Shown piece by piece: positions 35,043 through 47,640 of a stretch of 64,000 nucleotides of DNA. Below the pieces are notes generated by a model. That model saw only the letters and a program-made list of their open reading frames with translations, searched no databases and was not told where the DNA came from. Source of the DNA: Agriotes lineatus (Eukaryota; Arthropoda; Insecta; Coleoptera; Elateridae); the NCBI GenBank assembly GCA_940337035.1, contig CALNHX010001955.1:62001-126000 (forward strand), in the 5' to 3' direction. Position numbers and translations under genes: made by a program. Position 1 is the first letter of the stretch; every line of letters begins with the position of its first letter.

Positions 35043-37907
35043 CAATACTACGGGGGACACTCCAAAAGTATCGTAACAATCTTCACCATCTGGGGTAGGC
35101 TCGTGCCTCAGTACAATCTCTCGACCAAAATTTATGAAATAGGGAGTCTTCCCCGTGACCTCATGAACTGGAGTACGCGTCGCGCAAGCTACATGGGGCA
35201 GATATTTGTCCCAGTCCTGATGATGGTCAGACACGTAAGCCGTCAACATGGTTTTCAACACCCTATTTATACGCTCCGTCGGATTGGCTTGAGGATGATA
35301 GTTGGCCGTAAAGGAGATCTTGCAACCGTACTTGTTGGCTAAGGACCGAAACTCACGGCTACGAAATTGGACGCCATTATCACAAATGATGCGCTTAGGG
35401 GCACCGAACATCAGGAAAACATCTTCCTCAAAGTGACGCGAGACCGCGTTAGCTGATGCGGCCCGCAAAGGGAAAGTCAGCGCAAATTTGCTGAAGCAAT
35501 CCGCCACGACCAGAATGTAGGCGTACCCACGTGACGACCGGGGCAGGGGTCCGATAATGTCACCACAGATGACCTCCCAAGGTTTCGAAATCAAGGAATG
35601 GCCTCCCATAAAACCAGCGGGAGCTCGTTGTTCGGGTTTAGTTCGTTGACACGTTTCACAACGACGGACATAGGCGGCGACATCATACCGCAATTTGGGC
35701 CAATAATATTTGTGGGCGATACGATGAAAAGTTTTATTAACGCCCGCATGACCAGCCGTAGGGCTATCATGATTCTGCCTAATGATTTCACGACGCTGAA
35801 ATTTCGGGACCACAAACTTCCAATGATCTTCGTCATCATCCGCCAAGTCAGGATAATCGGACCCAACGTACTTGTAGAGCTGGCCATCACTAACTCGCCA
35901 CTGAGGGAATTTACGAGGATTGGCGGTAACTTGCCGACACATGCGCCTATACCAAGTATCACGAGCAGGTTCAAGAGGCACCTCAACAAAATCAACAACA
36001 GGAACGGCTCGGGACAACGTGTCAGGCACGACATGTTCCTTGCCCTTGCGATGCACAATATCAAAATCGTACTGTTGGAGGCGAACAGCCCAACGAGCAA
36101 TGCGACCCACGTGGTCCTTGATGTCATTGAGCCACTTAAGGCTGTAGTGGTCCGTTACTACCGTGAATTTAGTTCCCTCGATATAAGGCCTAAGTTTCTC
36201 GATTGCGAAAAGAACAGCAAGACACTCGCGCTCCGTAGTGCTAAAGTTCCTTTCAGTTTTTGACAACGATCGGCTGATGTAGCAGATGACCTTCTCTCCG
36301 TCAGCTTGTTGCTGGCTAAGGACCGCGCCGACACCATACCCAGAAGCGTCGGTCTGAATTACAAAAGGTAACGAAAAATCTGGGCACGCCAAAATAGGGG
36401 CCGAAACCAGATGCTCCTTGATAGAAAGGAAGGCTCGCTCACATTGGTCATCCCATACAAATTTAGCGTTTTTCCGAAGAAGCGAAGTCAAAGGGCCAAT
36501 CAGTGAAGAGAAATTCGGCACAAACCGTCGATACCATGATGCCATGCCAACTAGACGACGCACCTCCGATACCGAGACGTGAGTAGGTATGCGAGTAATA
36601 GCATTCACTTTCTCCGGATCAACCAACAACCCTTGGGCATTAACCACGTATCCGAGATACTTGAGCTCGGGCTTACAAAAATGACATTTGTCTTTACTAA
36701 GCGTGAGGCCGGCGGCCATGAGACGAGAGACTACCTCGCGTAGGACAGAGAGGTGTTTATCGAACGTGGAAGTACAAATCACAATATCATCGAGATAGGT
36801 AAACGCATAGGGCTCCAAGTCCGCGCCGACTACACGGTCAATCAGACGCTGCCAAGTCGCCGCTGCCGTATGCAAACCGAGGGGCATGCGACAAAACTGG
36901 TATAAACCCCGATTCGGGACAGTAAAAGCAGTCAAAGGACGTGAAGAAGCCGCAACAGGGATCTGCCAGTATGCAGACTTAATGTCGAGAGTAGTGAGAT
37001 AGTGGGCATCGCGAAGCTTGTCTAACGTACTCGATACGTACGGCAAAGGGTAGGCGTCAGGTTGGCTTACTTTATTAAGACGTCGTAAATCAACGCAGAA
37101 ACGGTAACTAGCGTCCTTCTTCTTAATCATGACGATAGGTGACGACCATGCAGAAGTTGAAGGCTCCACCACACCGTCCTCCAACATCTTTTGCAATTCG
37201 ACATCCACCTGTTTCTGAAGAGCAGGGGAAATAGGGTGATACCGTTGCTTAATAGGCGGCGACGTCGTCTTAATCTCGTGCTCAACTAAATGAGTGCAGC
37301 CAAGCTTAACCCCCATTCGCTCAAAGGTCTCCCTAACAAAATTATCAAGTTGTTCGCGCTGACTAGTCGTTAAATGTTCGACAGTCTGAATGGCCTCTAT
37401 CACCGGGACTGAATCATCTTTGGAAAACGACCACTCATTACTCCGAAGATCGGGTACGATACCCATGCGTCGCCAGAAATCGGTTCCCAAAATTAAAGTC
37501 TGGGGTACCAAAGGCACAACTATTAGATCAATAAGGCAAACCCTATCGCGTATGTTAATCGGAACGGTGACGCTTCCCAAACTCCGACACTCCATCCCGT
37601 TGGCGATGACACAAGTGGGCGCTCGATTTGTTTCAAGACGGCAATGCCCTCTTAGTAAATTCCAACCCTTTATGCCAAGAATAGTGCGAGAAGCACCCGA
37701 GTCCAATAACCCGAGAATTTTTCTTCCAAAAATCGAAATCTGTAAATAAGGCCTTTCATCAGGGCCTGCATGACTCAAAATAAAATTCAAAACGGCTCTC
37801 GAACCCATATCAAAATCTTCACAAGAGTTGACCGAAGATATTTCATCGCAGCTCGCCAGCCGGTCGCCTAACGACGCTGCTTCCCGTTTCCCGCACACGA
37901 ACGACAT
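35043..37907 (-). pseudogene. pol: Gypsy-B pol: protease, RT, RNase H, integrase
   Basis: A frame of about 955 codons carries, in order, an aspartic protease (GLLDSGASRT, about residue 70), reverse transcriptase with intact FTYLDDIV, RNase H (QTDASGYGVG; TDHYSLKWL; VPDTLSRAVP), the integrase HHCC finger (ending CETCQRTKP) and DDE core (GDIIGP, ICDNGVQF, then the glutamate in NPTERINR). It overlaps gag by 40 bases in the -1 frame. The catalytic residues all look intact. Only the insertion at 35042 breaks it, cutting off the integrase C-terminus. Confidence 0.95.
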
Positions 37908-39325
37908 GTCCTAATCGTAACATCCGGTTTCCCACACCGATAACAATGACGCCTTCTAGGCGCAGGGCAATCGACGGCACGATGATTAGGCTGATCGCAA
38001 TTCCAACATCTCAATTCTGGAGTTCCAACAAAGTTTACAACGCGAGCCGAATTATCTCTGGAAGGAGCACCCCCTTCATCAGAAGAAACAGCTACCGTAT
38101 GAATTCGAGGACTGACTCGAGGTTTCCGATATGCCATGTCGGGTTCCAACATGCGACTAACGTTAGTTGGGGGCCCGCAAAACCGTTGTGCACGAAGATG
38201 TGCATCTTCCACTGCCTTACAAACCCGCAGCAAATTTGGAATGGATGAAATCGGTTCTAATGCCAGTTGTGTTTGGAAGTGGGGCAATAAATTCCGGCGA
38301 ATAAGGCTAAGCCTAGTACAAGTTGAAGGTACCGAGGGCAATCGACGAAATAAATTTTCCATAACAGCCACAAACACGGTAACTGGTTGATCAGCACCTT
38401 GAGTGCGATTCCTTATCTCATCCCACAGCCCAGCCTCATAATCGCAAGGAAGAAAAGCTATACGTAAGGCCTTGACTAGAGCATCCCAATTCTGCACAGT
38501 GTCTTTTATCGAACGGTACCATATTAACGCATGACCCGTGAAGAACTCAACGGCTGAGACGAAAAGTTGTTTCTTAGAAACACCACGAGAGACCCGTAAC
38601 TCTTCAACTCGCTCCAGAAAGCTGGAGAGTCCCGATTGACCATCAAAGTAAAGGTTCCATTTATTTATAGGCAAGCAATTGTTGTACCGAGGTGAGGACT
38701 CGAAAACGTGTGTGCTATTCATACCGATAGGTGAATGAAATACCCGTGGATTACTAACACTCGGCATACTAAACCGGACCTGAGAAGGAATCTCCGAGAG
38801 AATTCGGGCCTGACCCTGAGGATGGTCGAATACCCCATTTGAACCTATCTCGTCATCCAGAACTTGACCGTTATCCAAATCTAGCAAGTTAGCTACACCC
38901 GAGGCATCAGGGGCCTGTACTTCACTATGAGGAGTTAGTTTAGTTTCTAAATCATCCATTGCTCCTAAACACTGATTATACAATGCATTCTTACGGTCTC
39001 GCAATGAACCCGGAGGACTCAATCGTTCCAGACGATGGGATACATGCAACAGTCGAGTTTGGACGCGTTTAAAATCATTACTACCCTTAACAAGGTTTTC
39101 AAAGGCCGCGATCTCGTCCCCTAAGCTCCCTAACTTGTGGAGGCAAATATCGAGTTCCCCCATCGCATCCAATTCAACCTCAGGAAACGAAGCATTTCCG
39201 GATCTTTCTAGCCTAACACGGGCTCGAAGCAACTTTCGTTTATCCCCAACGTTGCCATCACAAGTGACACCCCGAATCCTAAGTTCATGGTCTAATTCGT
39301 CTACGAGAAGTCTATCGATATCCAT
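37868..39325 (-). CDS. gag: Gypsy-B Gag polyprotein
   Basis: A 485-codon frame with ATG at 39325. The N-terminus (MDIDRLLVDELDHELRIRG) matches that of Gypsy-A. A retrotransposon capsid domain lies at about residues 215-360. Two cysteine clusters near the end (CWNCDQPNHRAVDC, then CYRCGKP to CRSC) form the nucleocapsid. The stop falls 40 bases inside pol, and the frame relation is -1. The protein would assemble the cytoplasmic retroelement particle. The frame is fully open, unlike Gypsy-A. Confidence 0.93.
   Translation of the reverse strand: MDIDRLLVDELDHELRIRGVTCDGNVGDKRKLLRARVRLERSGNASFPEVELDAMGELDICLHKLGSLGDEIAAFENLVKGSNDFKRVQTRLLHVSHRLERLSPPGSLRDRKNALYNQCLGAMDDLETKLTPHSEVQAPDASGVANLLDLDNGQVLDDEIGSNGVFDHPQGQARILSEIPSQVRFSMPSVSNPRVFHSPIGMNSTHVFESSPRYNNCLPINKWNLYFDGQSGLSSFLERVEELRVSRGVSKKQLFVSAVEFFTGHALIWYRSIKDTVQNWDALVKALRIAFLPCDYEAGLWDEIRNRTQGADQPVTVFVAVMENLFRRLPSVPSTCTRLSLIRRNLLPHFQTQLALEPISSIPNLLRVCKAVEDAHLRAQRFCGPPTNVSRMLEPDMAYRKPRVSPRIHTVAVSSDEGGAPSRDNSARVVNFVGTPELRCWNCDQPNHRAVDCPAPRRRHCYRCGKPDVTIRTCRSCAGNGKQRR
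37886..37892 (-). promoter_or_regulatory. GGGAAAC slippery heptamer for -1 frameshift
   Basis: On the minus strand the gag frame reads G GGA AAC inside the gag/pol overlap. This fits the X XXY YYZ rule, and slipping back one base enters the pol frame. It lies 18 bases before the gag stop. A downstream stimulatory structure was not tested. Confidence 0.8.
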
Positions 39326-39900
39326 GACAACACGTAATTTTACTCAAAGACGCAGAAAATGAAAGAAAGTGAATTAACTCTTCCGTACCAACACCGCAGT
39401 AAGACAGAAGCGGAGCTTTCCGCTAATTAAATTAAACAACCAGTATTGATTTCACTTGTAAATTTGGAAAAGCCTAGGTGGGCCTACGCTAAACTATACC
39501 AGGCAAAATCGGTAACAAATCTTTCCAATTTACTATTATCGGAGAGTTCAAAATTTTATAACCTAGCTCGGTTTCCCCGAACACAAGCCTGTACATATGC
39601 CCCTCAAAAATATAAATAATATATCTTAAATATAAGCATGCACCAATCTTAATAATTACTAATCATGCACAATAATAATTTCTAATTAATAGCAATAAAC
39701 ACCTATAATATATGTAACATATGCAAAAATTCACACATCGGTTTACTATAAATATGACCCAATACACTTTAAAATTCGAATGGCCAGAGAAAAAAAACAG
39801 AGGGTCTTATTCAATGTTGCTAACAGAACTCAAAATTTTGACAAAGTGCAAAGCACGTTTACGGAAACCAGGCCACACACGTTGGAGCGCCAATTTTTTT
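39326..39900 (-). promoter_or_regulatory. Gypsy-B leader and primer-binding site
   Basis: On the minus strand the LTR is followed by eight bases (mostly A) and then TGGCGCTCCAACGTG (39878-39892), a candidate primer-binding site starting with the expected TGG. The remaining leader of about 550 bp up to the gag ATG has no open frame of note. The tRNA identity is uncertain. Confidence 0.6.
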
Positions 39901-41141
39901 TGTTACGATGTTTTAACATGTTAATTCGCTGGCTATATTTCTCAACTAAAATAAGCAAAAGCAGATACCTGGAGGGCACGTCTAGCTCAAGTCGAAGACG
40001 GCGTGTAGTGAATTAAATGAAGGAAACCGGGAGGGCGCCAGCGAATCCAGAGAAACAATCAACCAGGTATCTCAAATGCTTAATCAGACGATTCGCAGAC
40101 TGAGTTCTTACAATGGGCTAAGAACTATAGCTGCAAAAGAACGTTATACGGCAACATTGAAAGAAACTACATATAGTTCTCAAGTATCACAGTTTAATTA
40201 TAATCTTTGGCTCGGAGAAGTCGACAAATGACCCAATAGGGTCTACAGCAAGTAATACTTAAATTTTCATGGAAAATGCAGGATACAATCGGAGGAAAAG
40301 CCTCTCAATAATTTACAGTTACACACTAAAAATACCTGGACGTACACACACTGGCATGGGCCTTTACTTTCGGCTAGTGTCCAAGTTATCGCCTAGCTGG
40401 TACAGGTAGTTGAAAGTAGATCCGTGGCCTGGGGCAGTTTAATTCATAGGCTCAACATGGCTCGCAAAGGGGGCTTGATGGGTGTCCCTAGTGTTAGGTG
40501 TGCTTTCATGAGGTTCACGGAAGCTCTGCTTTTCGACACCAGCGGTTAATAGCCCAGCATAACGATGGGGCCCTGATTAGCCAAGGCGGCCTTAAACGAG
40601 GTCGCCGGAGGAAGAATCCCTCAGCTGCCAAATTCCGGATCGTGGATTGTAGCTCGGCACGTCAAGCTGACAACAAAATTGAACCCTAAGCGAAGCACTA
40701 GAATGCCGATAAGGACTTACCCCGTATGGGCGTGCAAGAGGTGCTACCATCAAAAAGAATCCGCCAAAACAGACGCGGCGTTTACAAATCTCCCAAAACT
40801 ACGTCGTCAAGAGGAGAATCCGCCGAGGGCGTTTATTTTCCAAACATAACTAAATTAACCTCTTGAACGACTTCGAAGATGGTAGCGGCTACAAACGGCA
40901 CCAAATTTCCAACAGCTAAGGCCCCAGAATAACGCTCGTAACCCGGAAACTCGCCAAAGAAACAAAAACTTATCGGGGAACGGAACCATGTCCCTATCAG
41001 CGAACAAAAGTTCCTAACTCAGGAGCGCGCGGAATTTGAATCTACCCACAGAGTTACAATTCGGAGAGCGCTTCCCATGAAGTTACAAAAAAAATCAGAG
41101 TGAAGCGATAAATCTAACGAAAGCGCCATTTTAACGTAACA
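39901..41141 (-). repeat. 5' LTR of Gypsy-B
   Basis: This 1241-bp copy of the LTR at 30463-31703 is the upstream one for the minus-strand element. It is bounded by TGTTACG and CGTAACA and followed by CACT, the target duplication. The differences from the other copy are mostly transitions. Confidence 0.95.
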
Positions 41142-41145
41142 CACT

Positions 41146-42251
41146 ACATAATAAATATGTTCCTTTAAAGAACGTCGACTGGATGTTCACAATATTTACA
41201 TATTTTTGACGTCTTTCCTAGTACAGTTTGTCCAAATTGAGGTGGTGCAGTCCAGGTATACGGATTATATGAGGGATTTGCTGTAGTTAATTGGCTTCGG
41301 AGGTTACCCTAGTCATTTGAGATTACAAAACCCCTTTACCTGCAGAACAGGTCCGCATTTAGTTAGCAGTGGTTTTTCGCACAAGTTTATTCTTTATTTA
41401 GTAAATTGTTAGAGCTGAGAAAAGGTTGTTTGGTTTATGTCAATTTGTACGTATAATCAAAATAATTATACATAATATAAATCAATTAGGCATATACCAT
41501 ATTGCGACATAACATTTCTGTAAACTGTTTACATATTACGTGTACATACCCGAATAAGATGTTATGTCGATTACATCTATTTGTCGTAGGCTGTACATTG
41601 CCACAAGAAATATTTTGTATGCAAACAAAAAGAGGTAGTGGGACGTCTATTTTATGCATATACCTATTAATAGTTAATAGGTATATGATTTTATGTAACT
41701 GGTTTACTGGGCTACTTAGTAGTAGGCAAAATGGGCTTTTCAGAAGCATTGTTAAAAAGAAAAGCAAACTTTAGCAACAAAACATGAAACATTCTTACTA
41801 CAAGACGAATGCATTAAACATTTATACCCAACCAGATTGAACAGTTACCTCCAAATAACTACCACCAAGGAAGATATAGAAGAAGAATGGCAGATATTCA
41901 CAAAGCTGCATTTGTAGGTATACTTATGTTAACGAAAACAATTAATATACGCGTCAATTAAAACAAGGTATGGCACCAGCTCTATTAAATAAGTGAATTA
42001 CACCGTATTTAAATAACGCTCTGCGCTGACACTCTCGGGTCAGCCTCCGGAGACCAAATCTGCCCGCTTACCGACGCATTCGAAGTTATAACCCAATATA
42101 TTTCCAAATTTTTAGGCAGCTCTCTTGCAGACCGTGTTATTGGCTGTAAGCTAACACGGCCAATTCTGAAGTGTTTTTCGCTCTCGAAAAACCAGATCTG
42201 CTAACAAATAACATATGTATTGTTTGAGGCTTTCGCGGTTACTCAAATTAT
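41146..42251. other. Unassigned stretch with small palindromes
   Basis: It contains a perfect 14-bp-arm palindrome near 41658-41689 (CATATACCTATTAA, TAG, then the complement) and an inverted pair CGACATAACAT near 41504 with ATGTTATGTCG near 41559. Open frames at 41486-41774 on both strands follow from these and show no domain. Confidence 0.5.
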
Positions 42252-43584
42252 TCTCCTTAGCATAGAATTTCGGCTTAGACCGCGTAGTATTTGTATATGA
42301 ACACCCAGCATTTTCTGGCTTAGACATCGAATCTGTTTCTAAAACACCTGAATTCTGTACATCCCAACATACAATTCACAATGGAAGTAGAGGAAAATTG
42401 CAGTATTCCGTTTCTAGACGTCCTGGTGAAACGTAAATCAGATGGCAGTTTAGGACATGCAGTCTATAGAAAGAAAACACACACGGACAGATATCTAAAT
42501 GCTGACTCACACCATCATCCAATTCAAAAAGCAACAGTTCTCCAGACTCTGGCGACAAGAGCCGTTCGTATCTCAGACGAGAAAAATCTAGAGAGAGAAA
42601 AGCTACATCTGTTTGACTCTTTACAAAGGAACGGATACACAACTACCGCCATACGAAAAGCTCTAGACAAGACTATGACAAAAAAGGCTAAAGAAGAATC
42701 TCCACCTCTGGAAGGCTTAGCATTTCTACCTTACGTTAAAGGCTCAACTGATAAGATAGGACGTGTCCTGCAACGATGCAACATCAAAACTGTGTTCACG
42801 GGCAAGGAAACTTTGGGTAACGGCTTCAGATCGGTAAAAGACAAGATTCCAAGTTTAAAAACCGCTGGCGTATATCGCATTCCTTGTTCTTGCGGCTCGA
42901 GTTACATTGGACAGACTGGTCGTTCCGTTGATCTAAGACTCCAAGAACATAAAGGCGATTGAAAACACAAACGCATCACAAAATCAGCCGTAGCTGAGCA
43001 TACATTTACAAATGGGCACACTTTAGAATTTGAGCATGCCAGAGTACTTGCCAGAATACCTCATTACTTCCCGCGAGTGATACGTGAAGCCATAGAAATA
43101 GAAAAACATCCAAATAATATAAACAGGGAAGATGGCTTTAAGCTTAGTAAAACGTGGACCCCTGTGATACACGATCTAAAGCATTACAACCACTCTGCGT
43201 CATACGGCCACGCCCCACGGATTACGTTGCACTCGGATGACCAACCAGCGTTACGCCACTCCGCGCGCCTGGCACAGAGGACTATAAATAGCTCCACACC
43301 GACCTTCGGTTCTTAGTGCGACTTTCACTCTGATGATGCAAGCTGCAAGGTCTTGCGAAACGTTAGTGAATATGGATGCACAAACAGCAAAACGGTCAAA
43401 TCTGCCTAAGTATCCTCGTTCTCAAGATACTCAAACAACACGAGCCACCAAAGAGCATGGCCATCGCGCGGGTTTTTGCTCGACTTCACAAGGTGCAAGG
43501 CACATTAAGCCAGAAAATGCTGGGTGTTCATATACAAATACTACGCGGTCTAAGCCGAAATTCTATGCTAAAAAGAATAAATAA
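42252..43584 (+). mobile_element. 5'-truncated Penelope-like element
   Basis: The left flank (about 42252-42330) recurs as its reverse complement at about 43511-43584. Terminal repeats in inverted orientation like this are common in Penelope-like elements. Between them lies the C-terminal part of a Penelope polyprotein. Most of the reverse transcriptase is missing. Confidence 0.8.
42348..43316 (+). pseudogene. Penelope-like RT C-terminus with GIY-YIG endonuclease
   Basis: The frame enters in the late RT (IPFLDVLVKRKSDGS near 42410, where an ATG at 42381 is internal). It then reaches a GIY-YIG nuclease: GVYRIPCSCGSSYIGQTGRS at about 42865-42925, followed by LRLQEHK. A TGA at 42960 interrupts, and the conserved tail (AVAEHTFTNGH, then REAIEIEKH near 43085) continues in the same frame to 43316. 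Penelope elements use this nuclease to cut the target for RT priming. The lost N-terminus makes this copy inactive. Confidence 0.85.
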
Positions 43585-43599
43585 TATAGTTCGGCCTAT

Positions 43600-45175
43600 G
43601 CTTCGCCATACACACATGTTAGTAACTCATGCCGGGTACTTATAAACTTAACATTTACAGGTGTCCAGCTAATTTGTCTTATCACCAGGCTTAGGATAAA
43701 TATGCACTTAATGCATTTAATAATTACATTGTGTAATAAATTTTCAAATTTAAATTTGCGTCGATTATCAGAAAGAATGGTTTTGTATTGCGAAAAAACT
43801 CTTTCGACATCGCACGATACAAGTGGAGCAAATTCCAGTTTGGCAATATCTGCAATATTTAAATTAACAAGGCTGTCATCAATTTTTGAATTATTTTCTT
43901 GCACGTCACTAACATTTTTAAGCTGGAGATAACCACTGTTTTTTGAAAGCACTGATCTTAACTTTATGATGAAATCCTTTTTCTTCAATACATTCAAGGC
44001 ACTAACAACTTGTTCTACTGTTTCAATGTTTTTTTTAATTGATGTTCCTTTTCCTTGCAATTTACAAATTGCAGATGATATGCAAGTCAATTTGGTTGCG
44101 ATGAAAATTAATTCTTCGCGAATTCCTTTTTTCTTTAAAATAGATTGTGCATCTTTAATGCATTGCGCTTCTTCGATATCGAATTCGTTTGCAACAGTTT
44201 TTATTATTTCAAAGTTTTCAGCGTAATACTTCCCAGCTTCGATCCATGTTCCCCATCTCGTGATTACAGGCACAGGCGGAAGCGGCAGATTGTCTGTAAA
44301 TTCCCTAAATTTTTGCTGACGATTGGGTGCTTTCAGAAATACTTTTTTAACACTAGGTATTAAGAAATTTACATCAGGATAAAGGGAGCGAACTAATTCT
44401 GCAACACGATGGAATCCATGAGCTACACAAGTAACGTGTATCATTTTAGGATACAAAACCTGCAGGCCGTTTATTGCTTTGCACATATATGAGGCTGCAT
44501 CCGTGCATACCACTAACACATTTTCATACAAAATTCCCGATGGCCACAAAAGACTTAAAGAATCGTTAAAAAACGCCGCGATTTGTATGGTCCAACACTT
44601 TCATTGTCAGTAAGTAAGACTTTTCCTTTTCATCGTCCGACGCCAAAACACCAAACACAAAATTTGCAACAGCCCTGTTTTCCACATCGGTTGTCTCATC
44701 AAGTGAAACCCAAATATTTTTATTGTATTTTACAATTTCCCTCATTTGGTTCAATGTAGCACTGTACAGGTCAGGAACGTAATTTTTTCTTAACATTGAT
44801 TCGTGAGGAATATCTCGCTTCATGTAGGTACTTCTCTAGAAATTCTGTGAGTTATAGATTTTGTAACTTTGCTAAAGGTATATCGGCAGATATGAAAGAT
44901 TTACATAAATCGTAATTAAACTCAGAATTGTTCTGTCCTGGTTTTGGCATTGTGCTGATCAATAATTGTTGCTGTTAATTAGCAGTTTTTCTGCTTTTAT
45001 TGCTCAGATGTTTTCCTGTTTGCATATGCTGAGTAACTTGAATTTTTTCGAAGCTGCAATTGCGACTTCGCAATATCGACAAAATAACACACTACCATCC
45101 GCGGTAAAGTCTTCAAAATCTTGCACAAACTGCTTTAGAACTACACTTAAAGATCTTTTCCCATTTTAAATATTA
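43600..45175 (-). pseudogene. hAT-superfamily transposase, broken
   Basis: Pieces on the minus strand, in order: a zinc-finger-like N-terminus (about 45170-45010, with a CRYCE block); LDETTDVENRAVANFVFGVL near 44690; a catalytic-region block CTDAASYMCKAINGL with HVTCVAHGFHRVAE at about 44430-44510; and the hAT dimerisation region VERVFSQYKTILSDNRRKF at about 43735-43800. Frameshifts lie near 44560 and 44830-44990. The C-terminal residues past about 43700 read into flanking DNA. Confidence 0.82.
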
Positions 45176-45869
45176 ATTTGGGATTTGATTTGTGTGTCAT
45201 ATACGAAATTCAATGTTAACTGTAAGATGGATGTTGGAGAACTAAACTTGTGGCTCTACTACAAAATGAAACTTGAAGAGGTGGCAAGAAACAGATTAGT
45301 ACCGATTTCCTAAAACATATTTTGTCAATCAACACTAAGACCCTTTTACAAAATCTGGTTAAATGTTAAACCAGTAATACCATCCATCACTCAAGAGTGG
45401 TGACGTATACAACTGCTCATTATATAGCCCCATTAAGGTGGCTTAACCAAAACATAAGTTTACCTGGGCTATAATCCCTAGACCATTCTAAGGCTTGAGG
45501 GAAAAGGATTTGCATTTCCTTGCTTAAACTTAAAAATTATCAAAATTTAACCAAACGTTTAAACAGATGTATTTTTCATACTGTTCTGCCATTGAAAGTA
45601 CTAACAACTTGCAGAATAAATACATTTTATGCAACTAGAAATTAAAGTTTTTAGAAATATGCAATGTTAATTAGAAACCTTCATAATATGCATTTATTCT
45701 ATAAAACCGCAAAAATATGCATTTGCATATGCAGATATGCAAATGCATAACTATCCTAAACCTGATTATCACCATAGTGCTCAGAGGACATAGTTATTAC
45801 AGTTATCGGTATTCACAACTCTTAAACATTCGTACGTCATAAAGGGTCCCTAATGTACCCTGTCAACAT
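45176..45869. other. AT-rich DNA with an octamer palindrome
   Basis: At 45715-45750 a palindrome repeats ATGCATTTGCAT and its complement around GCAGAT. Otherwise no feature is visible. Confidence 0.5.
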
Positions 45870-47640
45870 CATACTTGGTACTCAGTGGCCATCAATCTTG
45901 TCACTCCGCAATGCTCAGAGGTCTCTACCTAGACTTGTCATTCGGCAGTGCTTAGAGGGTACTCTAGGCTTCTTACCCTACTATCAACCGAAGCACATGC
46001 ATCTCCTACTATAGTACTTGGTACTCAGAGGCCATCAACCTTGTCACTCCGCAATGCTCAGAGGTCTCTAACTAGACTTGTCATTCGGCAGTGTTCAGAG
46101 GGTACTCTAGGGGCCGGTTGCAGAAAGCAATGTTAAGTCTGGCGTTAGTTAACGCGACGTCAAAGTGAACAAAAACGAATCAAATCTCAAATGCTTATGG
46201 TAACTAATACATTAGTAAACAACATTTGATGCGATTTTGTTCACTTTGACGTGATGTTAGCTAACACCAGACTTAACATTGCTTTCTGCAACCGGCCCTT
46301 AGCCTGTTACCCTACTATCAAACAAAAGCACATGCCTCTCTTAACATTGTACTTGGTACTCAAGAGGCCACGAACCTTGTCACTCCGAAATACTCAGAGG
46401 TCTCTAACTAGACTTGTCATTCGGCAGTGTTCAGAGGGTACTCTAGGCCTGTTACCCTACTATCAAACAAAAGCACATGCCTCTCTTAACATTGTACTTG
46501 GTACTCAAGAGGCCACGAACCTTGTCACTCCGAAGTACTCAGAGGTCTCTAACTAGACTTGTCATTCGGCAGTGTTCAGAGGGTACTCTAGGCCTGTTAC
46601 CCTACTATCAAACAAAAGCACATGCCTCTCTTAACATTGTACTTGGTACTCAAGAGGCCACGAACCTTGTCACTCCGAAATACTCAGAGGTCTCTAACTA
46701 GACTTGTCATTCGGCAGTGTTCAGAGGGTACTCTAGGCCTGTTACCCTACTATCAAACAAAAGCACATGCCTCTCTTAACATTGTACTTGGTACTCAAGA
46801 GGCCACGAACCTTGTCACTCCGAAATACTCAGAGGTCTCTAACTAGACTTGTCATTCGGCAGTGTTCAGAGGGTACTCTAGGCCTGTTACCCTACTATCA
46901 AACAAAAGCACATGCCTCTCTTAACATTGTACTTGGTACTCAAGAGGCCACGAACCTTGTCACTCCGAAATACTCAGAGGTCTCTAACTAGACTTGTCAT
47001 TCGGCAGTGTTCAGAGGGTACTCTAGGCCTGTTACCCTACTATCAAACAAAAGCACATGCCTCTCTTAACATTGTACTTGGTACTCAAGAGGCCACGAAC
47101 CTTGTCACTCCGAAATACTCAGAGGTCTCTAACTAGACTTGTCATTCGGCAGTGTTCAGAGGGTACTCTAGGCCTGTTACCCTACTATCAAACAAAAGCA
47201 CATGCCTCTCTTAACATTGTACTTGGTACTCAAGAGGCCACGAACCTTGTCACTCCGAAATACTCAGAGGTCTCTAACTAGACTTGTCATTCGGCAGTGT
47301 TCAGAGGGTACTCTAGGCCTGTTACCCTACTATCAAACAAAAGCACATGCCTCTCTTAACATTGTACTTGGTACTCAAGAGGCCACGAACCTTGTCACTC
47401 CGAAATATTCAGAGGTCTCTAACTAGACTTGTCATTCGGCAGTGTTCAGAGGGTACTCTAGGCCTGTTACCCTACTATCAAACAAAAGCACATGCATCTC
47501 TTAACATTGTACTTGGTACTCAAGAGGCCACGAACCTTGTCACTACGAAATGCTCAGCGGTCTCTCACTCGACTTGTCATTTCGTAATGCTCAGAGGGTA
47601 CTATGGCTTGTTACCCTACTACCAAACACATGCAATATCG
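45870..47640. repeat. 145-bp satellite array, about eleven units
   Basis: The marker ACTTGGTACTCA recurs at intervals of exactly 145 bp from about 46350 to 47510. Central units are almost identical and edge units are diverged, the usual pattern of unequal exchange. A MITE sits between the second and third units. Each unit gives the same 74-codon frame, but 145 is not a multiple of three and the frames run into one another, so they are not genes. Confidence 0.95.
46111..46298. mobile_element. 188-bp MITE within the satellite
   Basis: The ends GGGCCGGTTGCAGAAAGCAA and the matching complement at 46278-46298 continue as inverted repeats for about 60 bp (through GTTAAGTCTGG and GTTCACTTTGACG). 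TAG flanks both sides, a possible 3-bp target duplication. Other satellite units lack it, so it is a clean insertion. Confidence 0.85.

Noticed and set aside
35598..36263. 221-codon plus-strand ORF
   Set aside because: Antisense shadow of the Gypsy-B RNase H/integrase coding region.
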